From Hyphomicrobiales bacterium (GTDB lineage Bacteria > Pseudomonadota > Alphaproteobacteria > Rhizobiales > Beijerinckiaceae), in the NCBI GenBank assembly GCA_015655535.1, contig JAATEW010000373.1, positions 1-23,943 on the forward strand: a stretch of DNA of 23,943 nucleotides, read 5' to 3'. The first letter of the stretch is position 1. Each line of letters starts with the position of its first letter. Shown here piece after piece: positions 17,123 to 23,943 of this stretch. A model generated the notes under the pieces. It was not told the origin of the DNA. It saw nothing but the letters and a program-made list of their open reading frames with translations, and did no database searches. A program made the translations under genes and the position numbers.

Positions 17123-17932
17123 GTGATCCGGATCGGCGGGTTCAAAAATCATGCGCTCATCGGACGTTTTATTTTGAGCCCATCTGGCCGGCCCATCGTC
17201 CTTTTGGCGACGCCCTGTTATGGCGGGCAGGTCAATCAGGCCTATATGCTGTCGGTCTGCAAACTCTTGCAGGCGGCCTCGGACGGCGGCTTCACGCTCG
17301 ACCTCGCGCTGCTCGCCAACGACGCCTTGATTCCACGTGCGCGTAGCACACTCGTCGCGGCCTTCCTGGATCAGCCGCGGGCAACGCATCTTCTCTTCGT
17401 CGATGCCGACATCGCCTTCGAGCCCGAGCAATTCAAACGCATGCTCGCCTTCGACAAGGATTTCGTCGCCGGGCTTTATCCGCTGAAGACGATCGATTGG
17501 GAGGCGGTACCAAAACGTGTGATCGGCGGCGAGAAATTGGATGGCGCCGGGCTCTCCTATGTCGGGACCTTGCTCGATCCGGCGGAGCGAAAGATCGAGG
17601 ATGGCTTTGCGACGGCGAAATATGCCGGCACCGGATTTCAACTCATCAAACGCGTTGTGTTCGAACGGCTGATCGCCGCCCATCCCGAGCTTCGGTTCAA
17701 ATCGATTCACGCGCTCGCGCGCGAAGCGCCGAAGAGCGCCAATCTCTATGCTTTATTCGATTGCCTGATCGACCCGGACACCGGCACCTATCTGAGCGAG
17801 GATTATGCCTTCTGCCAAAGATGGCGGGCGCTTGGCGGCGACATCTGGCTCGATCTGAAAAGCAAGCTCACCCATGTCGGGCCCGATCATTTCAAGGGCG
17901 ATGCCGCCGTGCGCTATCGCGAGATAGGCTAA
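17123..17932 (+). CDS. GT-A-like glycosyltransferase, family uncertain
   Basis: The 269-residue protein looks like a small soluble GT-A glycosyltransferase. The core begins with RPIVLLATPCYGG (residues 23-35). A DxD-type metal/nucleotide-sugar motif lies in FVDADIAF (DAD at 94-96), and a likely acceptor/catalytic acidic region in LSEDYAFCQRWRALGGDIWLD. No signal peptide or membrane segment is seen, so it probably acts in the cytoplasm. The GTG start at 17123 has no clear ribosome site. TTG at 17174, which would begin right before SPSGRP, is a serious alternative giving 252 residues. The acceptor is unknown; surface glycan synthesis is plausible. It converges with the 66-aa protein gene, with a palindromic repeat in between. 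Confidence 0.7.
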   Translation: MIRIGGFKNHALIGRFILSPSGRPIVLLATPCYGGQVNQAYMLSVCKLLQAASDGGFTLDLALLANDALIPRARSTLVAAFLDQPRATHLLFVDADIAFEPEQFKRMLAFDKDFVAGLYPLKTIDWEAVPKRVIGGEKLDGAGLSYVGTLLDPAERKIEDGFATAKYAGTGFQLIKRVVFERLIAAHPELRFKSIHALAREAPKSANLYALFDCLIDPDTGTYLSEDYAFCQRWRALGGDIWLDLKSKLTHVGPDHFKGDAAVRYREIG

Positions 17933-17947
17933 AGCTTTTATTTTGAC

Positions 17948-17993
17948 GCATGATCTCTTTCCGAAAAGTCTGCAACTTTTCGGGACCATGCTC
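17948..17993 (-). repeat. Palindromic intergenic repeat, copy 1 (Rhizobiales type)
   Basis: This 46-base element reads on the minus strand GAGCATGGTCC, then the stem CCGAAAAGT, loop TGCAG, stem ACTTTTCGG, and ends GATCATGC. It fills most of the gap between two convergent genes, and its first base overlaps the stop codon of the 66-aa gene. A second copy in the opposite orientation is at 23121. It may serve as a bidirectional terminator. Confidence 0.75.
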
Positions 17994-18193
17994 TAGCCTT
18001 CGACGAGTTCCACTTCCTCCGCCGGAATGGCCGGAACGTCGCGCGAGGGAAAGCGCACATGAACCAAGATGCGCGCATCGCCGGAAGGATGGTTCATTGT
18101 GCCGGTGACTTCGCCGATTTCATCCGGCCTGATCTTGGATGTGACGCGCAGACGCGAGCCTTCCTTGAACCGCACTTTGTCACCTTGTTTCAT
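17993..18193 (-). CDS. Small hypothetical protein with SH3/KOW-like composition, 66 aa
   Basis: The frame is open to 18328, but ATG at 18193 with AGAGG upstream gives a compact, natural-looking protein starting MKQGDKVRFKEGSRLRVTSK. The upstream residues overlap the neighbouring gene and are rejected. The alternating hydrophobic/charged strands and GDKVRF, IGEVTGT and AEEVELVEG segments suggest a small beta-barrel of the SH3/KOW type, though no family can be named with certainty. It has no Cys and no signal peptide. It lies 20 bases after the small membrane protein gene, so the two are probably co-transcribed. Confidence 0.7.
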   Translation of the reverse strand: MKQGDKVRFKEGSRLRVTSKIRPDEIGEVTGTMNHPSGDARILVHVRFPSRDVPAIPAEEVELVEG

Positions 18194-18213
18194 GAAAGCC
18201 TCTTCTTTCGAGA

Positions 18214-18510
18214 TCATGAGCTCGGCGGCGTGCCGAAGGGCGGGCCTGCCGGAGCGCGATGCAAAAATGTGAGCGAAGCATAGGCCCCGATCCAAGAGCC
18301 CGCCGCCGCGAAGCATACGTAAATCCAATTATTGGTATAGCTGATGACCGCGAATGAGGAGAGCAGATACCAGACGCTGCTCCAATTGGCCGCGGGCACG
18401 CGCTTGCGCGCGACGACGGCCGAGGTGAACATCACATAGACGGCGTCGGTCGCCGCTGTCGCGACCACGACTCCGGCGGCAACGAAAGGGTCGAGCTGAG
18501 AGATGAGCAT
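18214..18510 (-). CDS. Small multi-pass membrane protein, 98 aa
   Basis: The ATG at 18510 has AAGGA six bases upstream. The protein has three hydrophobic helices (about residues 9-31, 43-62 and 65-83), with Arg/Lys-rich turns (ARKRVPAANW), and a Pro-rich C-terminal tail. Conserved-looking aromatic segments include SSVWYLLSSF and SYTNNWIYV. It resembles small integral membrane proteins common in Hyphomicrobiales, but no function is known to me. The preceding gene should end 14 bases upstream if its frameshift is corrected; as sequenced, that frame reads through into this gene. The 66-aa protein gene follows after 20 bases. Confidence 0.75.
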   Translation of the reverse strand: MLISQLDPFVAAGVVVATAATDAVYVMFTSAVVARKRVPAANWSSVWYLLSSFAVISYTNNWIYVCFAAAGSWIGAYASLTFLHRAPAGPPFGTPPSS

Positions 18511-18524
18511 GGCGCGTCCTTACT

Positions 18525-19183
18525 TTAAGGCACCCGTTTATATTGCCCTGTGAAAAGGCATGTGCCCCACAATAATTCTCACACCCTGCTTGAGTGACTG
18601 TAACCTCACCGTCCTTCACAGCCATGTCGATTGTGCAATGGCCCGCTTTCGCGTCGTTTGCAGAAAGTGCTGGATCGACGTAGTGGAGCTTTCCTTCGCT
18701 GAACGGTGCCTGAAAGGAAACCTCGCAAGAATTGTAAGAGGGTGGGCCAATGTCGGATGAAATGTGCGCTGACAGACGCTGATCTGGAAACAAAACCGCG
18801 TCCATAACACCGACCCCCTCATAATGACCCGTGAGATGGAACTGGTCATACGGGGCAGCTATCGACGCAAATCGCGCCCGGTAACTTTCATAGACGCAAT
18901 GGAAAATTTTGTCGTCAGCCCCGCTGCATCGATTTCGTTGAACAAGCCAGCGGCGTTGATCAGCTTGTACGTCGACTGAATTTGCCAAGGCCGCTTTGTA
19001 AAGAGCAGCCATTGTTTGATCTAACCATCCCATGCCGGAATTGCCTCCTGAACAAAGAACGTGTTCCACTGGCGTTCGAGCACGGCCGCAATCAAAACTA
19101 GGGCTTTCCTGAGCGAGGCCGGTACCTATAAAAATGCAGCTTAGGGTGAGGGAGGTGGCGAACAACGTTTGCAAAGTGTTCAA
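18525..19183 (-). CDS. Secreted LprI-like (DUF1311-type) protein with apparent 3' frameshift
   Basis: A signal peptide (LSCIFIGTGLA before QES) leads to a Cys-rich domain. FDCGRARTPVEHVLC, LDQTMAALYKAAL, QRRWLVQRNRC and FHCVYESYRARF match the LprI/DUF1311 pattern of periplasmic lysozyme-inhibitor-like proteins. A second domain ends around GCENYCGAHAF. There is no ATG; TTG at 19183 lies five bases after GGAGA and is preferred to the TTG at 19189. As sequenced, the frame runs on to 18329 through an Arg-rich tail overlapping the next gene. Adding one T to the TTTT run (18553-18556) instead gives FFTGQYKRVP and a TAA at 18525-18527, which fits the domain and leaves a normal 14-base gap. The gene is less GC-rich than its neighbours, which may mean transfer. 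Confidence 0.75.
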
Positions 19184-19238
19184 ATGCAATCTCCGACATT
19201 AAATCGAGCGCGGTTTTAATACTATTCATAAGAAGCAC

Positions 19239-20624
19239 CTATAATGCACCTCCTCCACGGACGGCCAAAGCGCCGCGCGGCAAGGAGAGATAGGCCTGAT
19301 AACGCGCGCCGAATTCGCAAAGCCTGCGTTCGGCCCAGGCAGGCCCGATCAAAGTCACGCCGAGCGGCAGGCCATCGGCACGAAATCCGGCCGGCAGTGC
19401 CAAAGCGCTGAAGTCCAGAATATTGACGAAATTCGAGTATCGGCTCATCAGACTGTTGAGCCGGATCGGATCGGCCTCGACATCGGCGATGCGCAGATGC
19501 ACCGGCGCCGTCGGCACGAGAAGCGCATCGACACCGGCCATGATCGTATCGGCCTTCCGCTTCAAATCAGCCTGCTTATAGATCGCGCGAAAGGCATCCG
19601 CGGCCGAATATTTTTTCGCCGCCGAGATGATCTCCAAAATGATCGGCAGCATGGCGTCTGGTTGTTTCGTCGCAACCTCTTCAAGAGCCGCATAGCGTTC
19701 AGCGACGAAAGCGTCGGCATAAAACAGCGCATTGGCCGCATCGAAGATGTCCCAAGCCAGCGGCACCAGAGTGACGCCGAACGCCTCAAGCTTTTTCAAT
19801 GCGGCTTCATAGGCGGCCTGCGTCTGCGCATCGCCGCAGAAATCCGGCACGGCAGGAACGCCGAAGCGCGGATGCTCCGGCCATGGCGCCGATGTAGTCT
19901 CGGGATTCTGCCGCGAATAGGCATCGGCTGCGTCATATCCCGCGACAATATCGTCGACGATGCAGGCGTCCTCGATCGTCGTCGTAAGCACGGAAACGCA
20001 ATCAAGCGTCCGCGAGGCGGGCACCACGCCCGTCGTGCTCCAGGCGCCGCGCGTCGGCTTGAAGCCGATAATATTGTTCAAGCCTGCCGGCACCCGCACC
20101 GAGCCCGCCGTATCGGATGCCAGCGCGAAAGGCACGAGGCCGCGCGCGACGACGGAAGCCGAGCCGGCGCTCGAGCCGCCGGACACATAGGCCGGATCGA
20201 TCGCATTGGGCACCGCGCCATAGGGCGTGCGCACGCCGCAAAGGCCGGTCGCGAATTGATCGAGATTGGTCTTGCCCATGACAATGGCGCCCGCCTCGAT
20301 CAGCCTTTGCACCACAAAGGCATGGGCTGCGGGCTGATAGGAAAAACCGGGGCAGGCCGCCGTCGTCGGCAGGCCGCAAAAATCGATATTGTCCTTGACC
20401 GCGAAGGGCACGCCATAGAGCGGCAGATCCGCGCCGCTGCGTCCTCCCACCTCGCGCCGCGCGGCTGCCTCGGCAAGTTGGGTTTTCAAACCCTCTTTGT
20501 CGACCCGGCTGATCCAGGCCACGTCATGTGGCGGCAGACGATCGAGGAGATCGAAAAGCAAATTCTCCGGCGCCGCGCCTTCTTCATAGGCGCGGCGCCA
20601 ATCCTTAATCGTCCAACCGATCAT
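19239..20624 (-). CDS. Allophanate-hydrolase-like amidase, amidase domain only
   Basis: This 461-residue amidase-signature enzyme has the Ser-cisSer-Lys triad visible as K77 (AVKDNID), S151 (SGGSSAGSA) and S175 (DTAGSVRVP). The spacing between the two serines equals that of characterised family members. The N-terminus (WTIKDWRRAYEEG, VAWISRV) and the stretch FKPTRGAWSTTGVVP followed by SRTLDCVSV are characteristic of AtzF/DUR1,2 allophanate hydrolases, which split allophanate to ammonia and carbon dioxide. AtzF-type enzymes have a further C-terminal domain and about 600 residues; here the gene ends soon after the amidase fold. No urea carboxylase gene is nearby, so the true substrate is uncertain. 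It follows the lactate permease gene by 34 bases and is probably its operon partner. Confidence 0.85.
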   Translation of the reverse strand: MIGWTIKDWRRAYEEGAAPENLLFDLLDRLPPHDVAWISRVDKEGLKTQLAEAAARREVGGRSGADLPLYGVPFAVKDNIDFCGLPTTAACPGFSYQPAAHAFVVQRLIEAGAIVMGKTNLDQFATGLCGVRTPYGAVPNAIDPAYVSGGSSAGSASVVARGLVPFALASDTAGSVRVPAGLNNIIGFKPTRGAWSTTGVVPASRTLDCVSVLTTTIEDACIVDDIVAGYDAADAYSRQNPETTSAPWPEHPRFGVPAVPDFCGDAQTQAAYEAALKKLEAFGVTLVPLAWDIFDAANALFYADAFVAERYAALEEVATKQPDAMLPIILEIISAAKKYSAADAFRAIYKQADLKRKADTIMAGVDALLVPTAPVHLRIADVEADPIRLNSLMSRYSNFVNILDFSALALPAGFRADGLPLGVTLIGPAWAERRLCEFGARYQAYLSLPRGALAVRGGGAL

Positions 20625-20641
20625 GCCTTAAACGCAACCTT

Positions 20642-20671
20642 CTCTAATTGACCCTGCTCTAATTGACCTTG
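20642..20671 (-). repeat. 15-bp tandem duplication across the lactate permease stop codon
   Basis: Copies at 20657-20671 and 20642-20656 differ at one base. On the coding strand each contains GTCAATTAGAG. Because 15 bases equal five codons, the second copy supplies a second in-frame TAG 15 bases after the real stop. Confidence 0.85.
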
Positions 20672-22353
20672 AGCACCATTTCGGTGAACGGCCAGACATA
20701 GGCTTGCAGCATCACGAGAACGCCGACGATCGCTGCCAGCACGATCGAATGCTTGAAGACATAGCGCAGAATATCGCCTTCGTGCCCATACCAGCCCGTC
20801 GCCGTCGAGGCGACGACGATCGATTGCGCATCGATCATCTTGCCCATGACGCCGCCCGACGAGTTCGCCGCGCCCATGAGAACGGCCGAGAGCCCGAGCT
20901 GTCCAGCCGAGACTTTCTGCAAGCCGCCGAAGAGGACGTTCGAAGCCGTATCCGATCCCGTCAAGGCGACACCGAGCCAACCGAGCATGGTGCCGAAGAA
21001 GGGATAGAAGAAGGCGCTATGGGCAAAGGCGAGACCGAGCGTCGCATCAATGCCCGAATAGCGGGTGAGCGTTCCAAGCGCCAGCATGGCCGAGATGGTG
21101 ACCAAGGAATAGCGGACGACCCAGAGCGTATGCACATATTCTTTGACGAGTTTCACCGGCGAATATTTCATCACGACGCCGGAGACGATCGCCGCGAGCA
21201 GAATCGCGGTGCCGCTCATCGTCAGAATATTGAAGGCGAAGACGGCGCCTTCCTTTGCCGGAGCCGGCACGGCGGGCGGCACTTTCTGAACGAGATTGTT
21301 CAGCCCATCGATCGGCCATTTCGGCAGGAAGAAGGGATTGACGAAATCCTTGAAGGTTTGCGTGCCCCAGACGAGAACGAAAAGACAGAGAATGATCCAA
21401 GGCGTCCAGGCGCCGATCAATTCGTTCGCGCTCACGGCCTTGGGCGCCACGGCCGGGATCTCCTGATCCGGATTCACGTGGGAATTGTCGATATGCCCGC
21501 GCAATTTGGGCGAATGCCAGATCTCCTTCGGCTGCCAGACCTTCAGGAAGGCCGCGAGCGCCGCCATGGAGATGAGGGCCGCGCCGACATCGACGAGCCA
21601 AGGCCCGTGATAATTGGAAATCACAAATTGCGGGATCGCGAAAGAGAGACCGCAGACCAGGATCGCCGGCCAGACACCCATCATGCCGCGCCATCCGGCG
21701 AAAGCATAGATCAGCCAGAAGGGCACGATGAAGGAGAACAGCGGCAATTGCCGGCCGACCATGGCGCCGAGCAAGATGGCGTCATGATCGACATTGTCGG
21801 TCAGCTTCATCACGGCGGCGAGCGTTACGATCGGCGTGCCGAGCGCGCCGAAGGCGACCGGCGCCGTATTGGCGATCAGCGCCAGGCCGGAAGCGGCGAG
21901 CGGCGAGAAGCCCAAGCCGATCAGGATCGCGCCGGTCACGGCGACCGGCGTGCCGAATCCGGCCGCGCCTTCGAAAAACGCGCCGAAGGAAAAGGCGATC
22001 AGAAGAAGCTGGAGCCGCCGGTCCGGCGTAACGGCGCCCAGCGAATCCTGGACGATCTGCAAAGCGCCTTTGTCGACGCAGAGCCGGTAAAGGAAAATAA
22101 CATTGAGGATGATCCAGCCGATCGGAAAGAATCCGCTCAAAAATCCGAGGAAAGTGGCCCTCAAAGCCATGTCGGCCGGCATCGTAAAGACGACGACCGC
22201 GATCACGAGAGCGAATGCGAGCGAAATCAAAGCAGCCCAATGCGCTTTGACGTGCAGGAAGGCGAGCATGATGAGCATGGCAGCGACGGGGATCGACGCG
22301 ACCAGCGTCGACAACACCTCGTTGCCAAACGGATTATAGACTTGCGACCACAT
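20659..22353 (-). CDS. lldP: L-lactate permease (LldP/LctP family)
   Basis: This is a proton-coupled lactate (and probably glycolate) importer of the LctP family, 564 residues, close to the family's usual 550. It is almost entirely hydrophobic with about a dozen membrane helices. Family-like segments are FEGAAGFGTPVAVTGAILIG, TAPVAFGALGTPIVTLA, LGWLGVALTGSDTASNVLFG and MGAANSSGGVMGKMIDAQSI. The frame is open to 22563, but ATG at 22353 gives the standard N-terminus MWSQVYNPFGNEVLSTLVAS and has AGGAAA eight bases upstream; the extra 70 residues look non-coding. The amidase gene follows after 34 bases. No lactate dehydrogenase or LldR-type regulator gene is in the window. Confidence 0.95.
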   Translation of the reverse strand: MWSQVYNPFGNEVLSTLVASIPVAAMLIMLAFLHVKAHWAALISLAFALVIAVVVFTMPADMALRATFLGFLSGFFPIGWIILNVIFLYRLCVDKGALQIVQDSLGAVTPDRRLQLLLIAFSFGAFFEGAAGFGTPVAVTGAILIGLGFSPLAASGLALIANTAPVAFGALGTPIVTLAAVMKLTDNVDHDAILLGAMVGRQLPLFSFIVPFWLIYAFAGWRGMMGVWPAILVCGLSFAIPQFVISNYHGPWLVDVGAALISMAALAAFLKVWQPKEIWHSPKLRGHIDNSHVNPDQEIPAVAPKAVSANELIGAWTPWIILCLFVLVWGTQTFKDFVNPFFLPKWPIDGLNNLVQKVPPAVPAPAKEGAVFAFNILTMSGTAILLAAIVSGVVMKYSPVKLVKEYVHTLWVVRYSLVTISAMLALGTLTRYSGIDATLGLAFAHSAFFYPFFGTMLGWLGVALTGSDTASNVLFGGLQKVSAGQLGLSAVLMGAANSSGGVMGKMIDAQSIVVASTATGWYGHEGDILRYVFKHSIVLAAIVGVLVMLQAYVWPFTEMVLKVN

Positions 22354-22702
22354 GGCGTTTCCTATCCCCGAGACCCTTATTTTGATTTTGGAGTTTCGCT
22401 CCCCTCGCCCCGGCCGGGTCCCCAACTCATGGCAGACTGAACTTAGCCGAAGACCTAAGCCGGCTGCCATAGGCTTTTCGCATGAAATTGCAGGGAATTT
22501 GCCTGAATGCCCTCTTGTGGCGGCGCACGCGCCGGTTTTTACCGCCCGGCACCAAAATCGCACGCAGCGAGACGCGGGTATTGGTCCAAAATCGGCATTG
22601 GAAAATATGACGAACGTGACATGATGCGAAAGATCTCGCCGATGTCCGGGTACTTCCGGAACATTGGCCTTTCGACATCAATCCGGTGATTTGGAGCGCT
22701 CC
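22354..22702. other. Divergent intergenic region between lactate permease and the coiled-coil gene
   Basis: No gene is supported in these 349 bases. The region should contain both divergent promoters. A short palindrome TTGGTCCAA lies at 22581-22589, and a longer imperfect inverted repeat at 22642-22664. Neither can be tied to a known regulator by eye, and no clear -35/-10 pair stands out. Confidence 0.6.
22642..22664. promoter_or_regulatory. Imperfect inverted repeat upstream of the 100-aa gene
   Basis: ATGTCCGG at 22642-22649 and CCGGAACAT at 22656-22664 are inverted repeats with a single-base bulge, separated by six bases. Their location about 40 bases before the ATG at 22703 suits an operator or a 5' UTR hairpin. 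Confidence 0.3.
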
Positions 22703-23005
22703 ATGACCGTCATCGAGCATGATTTCGGGAAGAAGGACAAAGACAAGGTTCGGCGCTTCACCAAGCTCGTGACCCTCGAAGCCCAGCACGAAGCCAATGT
22801 TCTCGCCAATCCGCTGCCTTATCTCGAACGGGCGGAGGAACGCATCACCCGGCTCGAAATGGCCCTGACCGAGGCTGCCAATGCGGCCGCCGATGATCCG
22901 CCGGGCTATGTACAAACCGGCGAAAGGATCGAAATCGACAAGGCGGAATATGAGCGCCTGCTGCGCTGCAAGCAGATTCTGGACGCCGCAATCGCAAAAA
23001 TGTGA
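22703..23005 (+). CDS. Small coiled-coil hypothetical protein, 100 aa
   Basis: The ATG at 22703 has GGAG eight bases upstream; an in-frame TTG at 22664 lies inside an inverted repeat and is rejected. The protein is hydrophilic and mostly helical, with heptad-like patterning at about residues 25-62 (LVTLEAQHEANVLANPLPYL, ERAEERITRLEMALTEAA) and again near the C-terminus (AEYERLLRCKQILDAAI). There is no signal peptide or membrane helix, so it is probably cytoplasmic. I do not recognise the family. It is transcribed away from the lactate permease. Confidence 0.7.
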   Translation: MTVIEHDFGKKDKDKVRRFTKLVTLEAQHEANVLANPLPYLERAEERITRLEMALTEAANAAADDPPGYVQTGERIEIDKAEYERLLRCKQILDAAIAKM

Positions 23006-23120
23006 TCCTTCGAGCCGTGCGGCCACCTATCCGCCCGGCCGCTTGCCCACGGTGCGCCGATCTGTGATGAAAGCGGACGTAGCTCTGATTCGGCTTGTCG
23101 GTCCGATATCATCGGCCAGA

Positions 23121-23220
23121 GAGCATGATCCCAAAAAGTTGCAGACTTTTTGGACAAGATCATGCGACAAAACAAAGATTAAGACATGACGAGGATTCAA
23201 CTTAAAGCGATCGTGTCCTA
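23121..23220 (+). repeat. Palindromic intergenic repeat, copy 2, with a possible second module
   Basis: Bases 23121-23165 carry GAGCATGATCC, stem CCAAAAAGT, loop TGCAG, stem ACTTTTTGG and GATCATGC, matching the minus-strand copy at 17948-17993. From about 23180 to 23220 a second, weaker palindromic module (ACATGACGAGG to GCGATCGTGTC) follows. I recall such composites from Rhizobiales genomes, so its inclusion is partly inference. Confidence 0.7.
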
Positions 23221-23280
23221 AAAGGCAGCCATGAAAGCGGCGGATTTCGGCCTCTACATCACGGGTGACACACGCGTTTT

Positions 23281-23334
23281 CCGGAGCATGGCCGGAAAGG
23301 CCGAAAGGTCTTTCCAAAAACCCGCATGTTCCGG
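23281..23334 (+). ncRNA. Two-stem hairpin with GAAA tetraloop, candidate structured 5' UTR or small RNA
   Basis: The outer stem pairs CCGGAGCATG (23281-23290) with CATGTTCCGG (23325-23334). The inner stem pairs GGAAAGGCC (23294-23302) with GGTCTTTCC (23307-23315), closed by a GAAA loop. Each stem has one G-U pair in plus-strand RNA that would be an A-C mismatch in the minus strand. No T-tract follows, so it is not a normal terminator. It lies 80 bases before the DUF3108 gene start. No known RNA family is recognised. Confidence 0.45.
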
Positions 23335-23413
23335 CCTCATGGTCCCGCGCGATTTCACCCGTTCAGATGTGTGTCTGGCCGGAAAGCGCGCTTAAAAGTC
23401 CGGTGCTCTTCGC

Positions 23414-23943
23414 ATGATCTTTCCCTTATCGGCCAGACGCTGGTTCGCGCTTTTCGGGTGCCTCTTTGCCGGTCTTGATGCCACAGCGGCGGCGGCCCAG
23501 GCGGATCTAATCAAGGCGCGCTATTCCGTGACGCTCGTCGGGCTTCACATCGGCGATGCTTCGGCGAGCGGGCTTCTGCAGCCGGACGGATATAAGATCG
23601 ATCTCACCGCGCAATTGAGCGGTCTCGCGGCCATGGTCTCGCGTCTCCAGATGGCGCTTGCCTCTTCCGGCAGCATTCATAAGGGGACGGTCGTGCCCGC
23701 GAGCTATGCGACCACATCGGCCAATGCCTATGAGACGCGTACCGTCCGCATGGCGCTCCACAGCGGCGCCGTGACCGCCGTCGATGTTTCCCCGCCTTTC
23801 GAAGATCGAGAAGGCCGGGTTCCGGTCACCGAAGCCTTGAAGCGCAATATTCTCGATCCGACCAGCGCGCTGATCATGGCCGTTCCGCCTGGACAATCCC
23901 TTGTCGGCCCGACAGCCTGCAATCGCACGATCCCGGTCTATGA
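23414..23943 (+). CDS. DUF3108-domain protein, N-terminal part (runs off the window)
   Basis: From ATG at 23414 the frame is open to the window end (176 codons, no stop). A signal peptide is visible (MIFPLSARRWFALFGCLFAG, cleavage probably near AAAAQA), followed by ARYSVTLVGLHIGDASASG and a beta-rich domain with YKIDLTAQLSG, ASYATTSANAYETRTVRMAL and ILDPTSALIMAVPPGQ. This is the layout of DUF3108 proteins, periplasmic or envelope proteins of unknown function common in alphaproteobacteria. The start has only a weak ribosome site; an alternative start close by cannot be excluded. The C-terminus is outside the window. Confidence 0.8.
   Translation, partial: MIFPLSARRWFALFGCLFAGLDATAAAAQADLIKARYSVTLVGLHIGDASASGLLQPDGYKIDLTAQLSGLAAMVSRLQMALASSGSIHKGTVVPASYATTSANAYETRTVRMALHSGAVTAVDVSPPFEDREGRVPVTEALKRNILDPTSALIMAVPPGQSLVGPTACNRTIPVY

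Larger units (their letters stand above)
23006..23413. other. Gene-free stretch before the DUF3108 gene
   Basis: I find no supported coding sequence in these 408 bases. They hold the second palindromic repeat (from 23121) and a compact two-stem hairpin (23281-23334). The promoter of the DUF3108 gene should be here too, but no clear -35/-10 pair can be picked. Confidence 0.6.

Noticed and set aside
20704..22440. 578-codon plus-strand ORF opposite the lactate permease
   Set aside because: Its product is Arg/Asp/Gly/His-rich with no recognisable fold and it mirrors a clear membrane protein gene; such antisense frames are expected in high-GC DNA.
22354..22563. 70-residue N-terminal extension of the lactate permease
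   Set aside because: The family N-terminus starts at the ATG at 22353, which has a ribosome site; the extension is Arg/Cys/Gly-rich and unlike family members.

Overview
The window looks like chromosomal DNA from a high-GC alphaproteobacterium of the order Hyphomicrobiales (Rhizobiales), plausibly near the Beijerinckiaceae. This is inferred from codon usage, the gene families present and two copies of a short palindromic repeat of a type I recall as common in Rhizobiales intergenic DNA. I see no rRNA, tRNA, CRISPR array, insertion sequence or prophage gene.

Layout. Positions 1-960 look degraded: the tail of an unknown gene, a small hypothetical ORF, a LigB/DODA-type extradiol dioxygenase cut off at about half length, and a fragment of another reading frame joined to it. 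Positions 1024-10605 (minus strand) hold a complete tripartite RND efflux locus, transcribed in the order outer-membrane factor, membrane-fusion protein, MdtB-like pump, MdtC-like pump. The two pumps overlap by four bases, and the MdtC-like subunit carries a low-complexity insert of about 67 residues. Positions 10606-11140 are a divergent regulatory region. Positions 11141-16669 (plus strand) hold a tiny upstream ORF overlapping an FkbM-family methyltransferase, a large repeat-rich autotransporter, and a VIT1/CCC1-family membrane protein 18 bases behind it. Positions 16726-18193 hold a small membrane protein, a GT-A-like glycosyltransferase and a 66-residue basic protein. Positions 17993-19183 (minus) appear to be a three-gene set: a secreted LprI-like protein with an apparent 3' frameshift, a small membrane protein and the 66-residue protein. 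Positions 19239-22353 (minus) are an L-lactate permease followed by an allophanate-hydrolase-like amidase. The right end has a small coiled-coil protein, a gene-free stretch with a repeat and a strong hairpin, and the start of a DUF3108 protein that runs out of the window.

How the genes fit together. The efflux genes form a self-sufficient export system: inner-membrane pumps, adaptor and outer-membrane channel. The methyltransferase, autotransporter and glycosyltransferase suggest cell-surface functions, but a shared pathway is only inferred. Lactate permease and amidase are probably co-transcribed; their metabolic link is unknown. I found no single system that is clearly new. The observations I would check first are the hairpin at 23281-23334, the MdtC insert, the LprI-like frameshift, the covarying palindromic repeats and the autotransporter/VIT pair.
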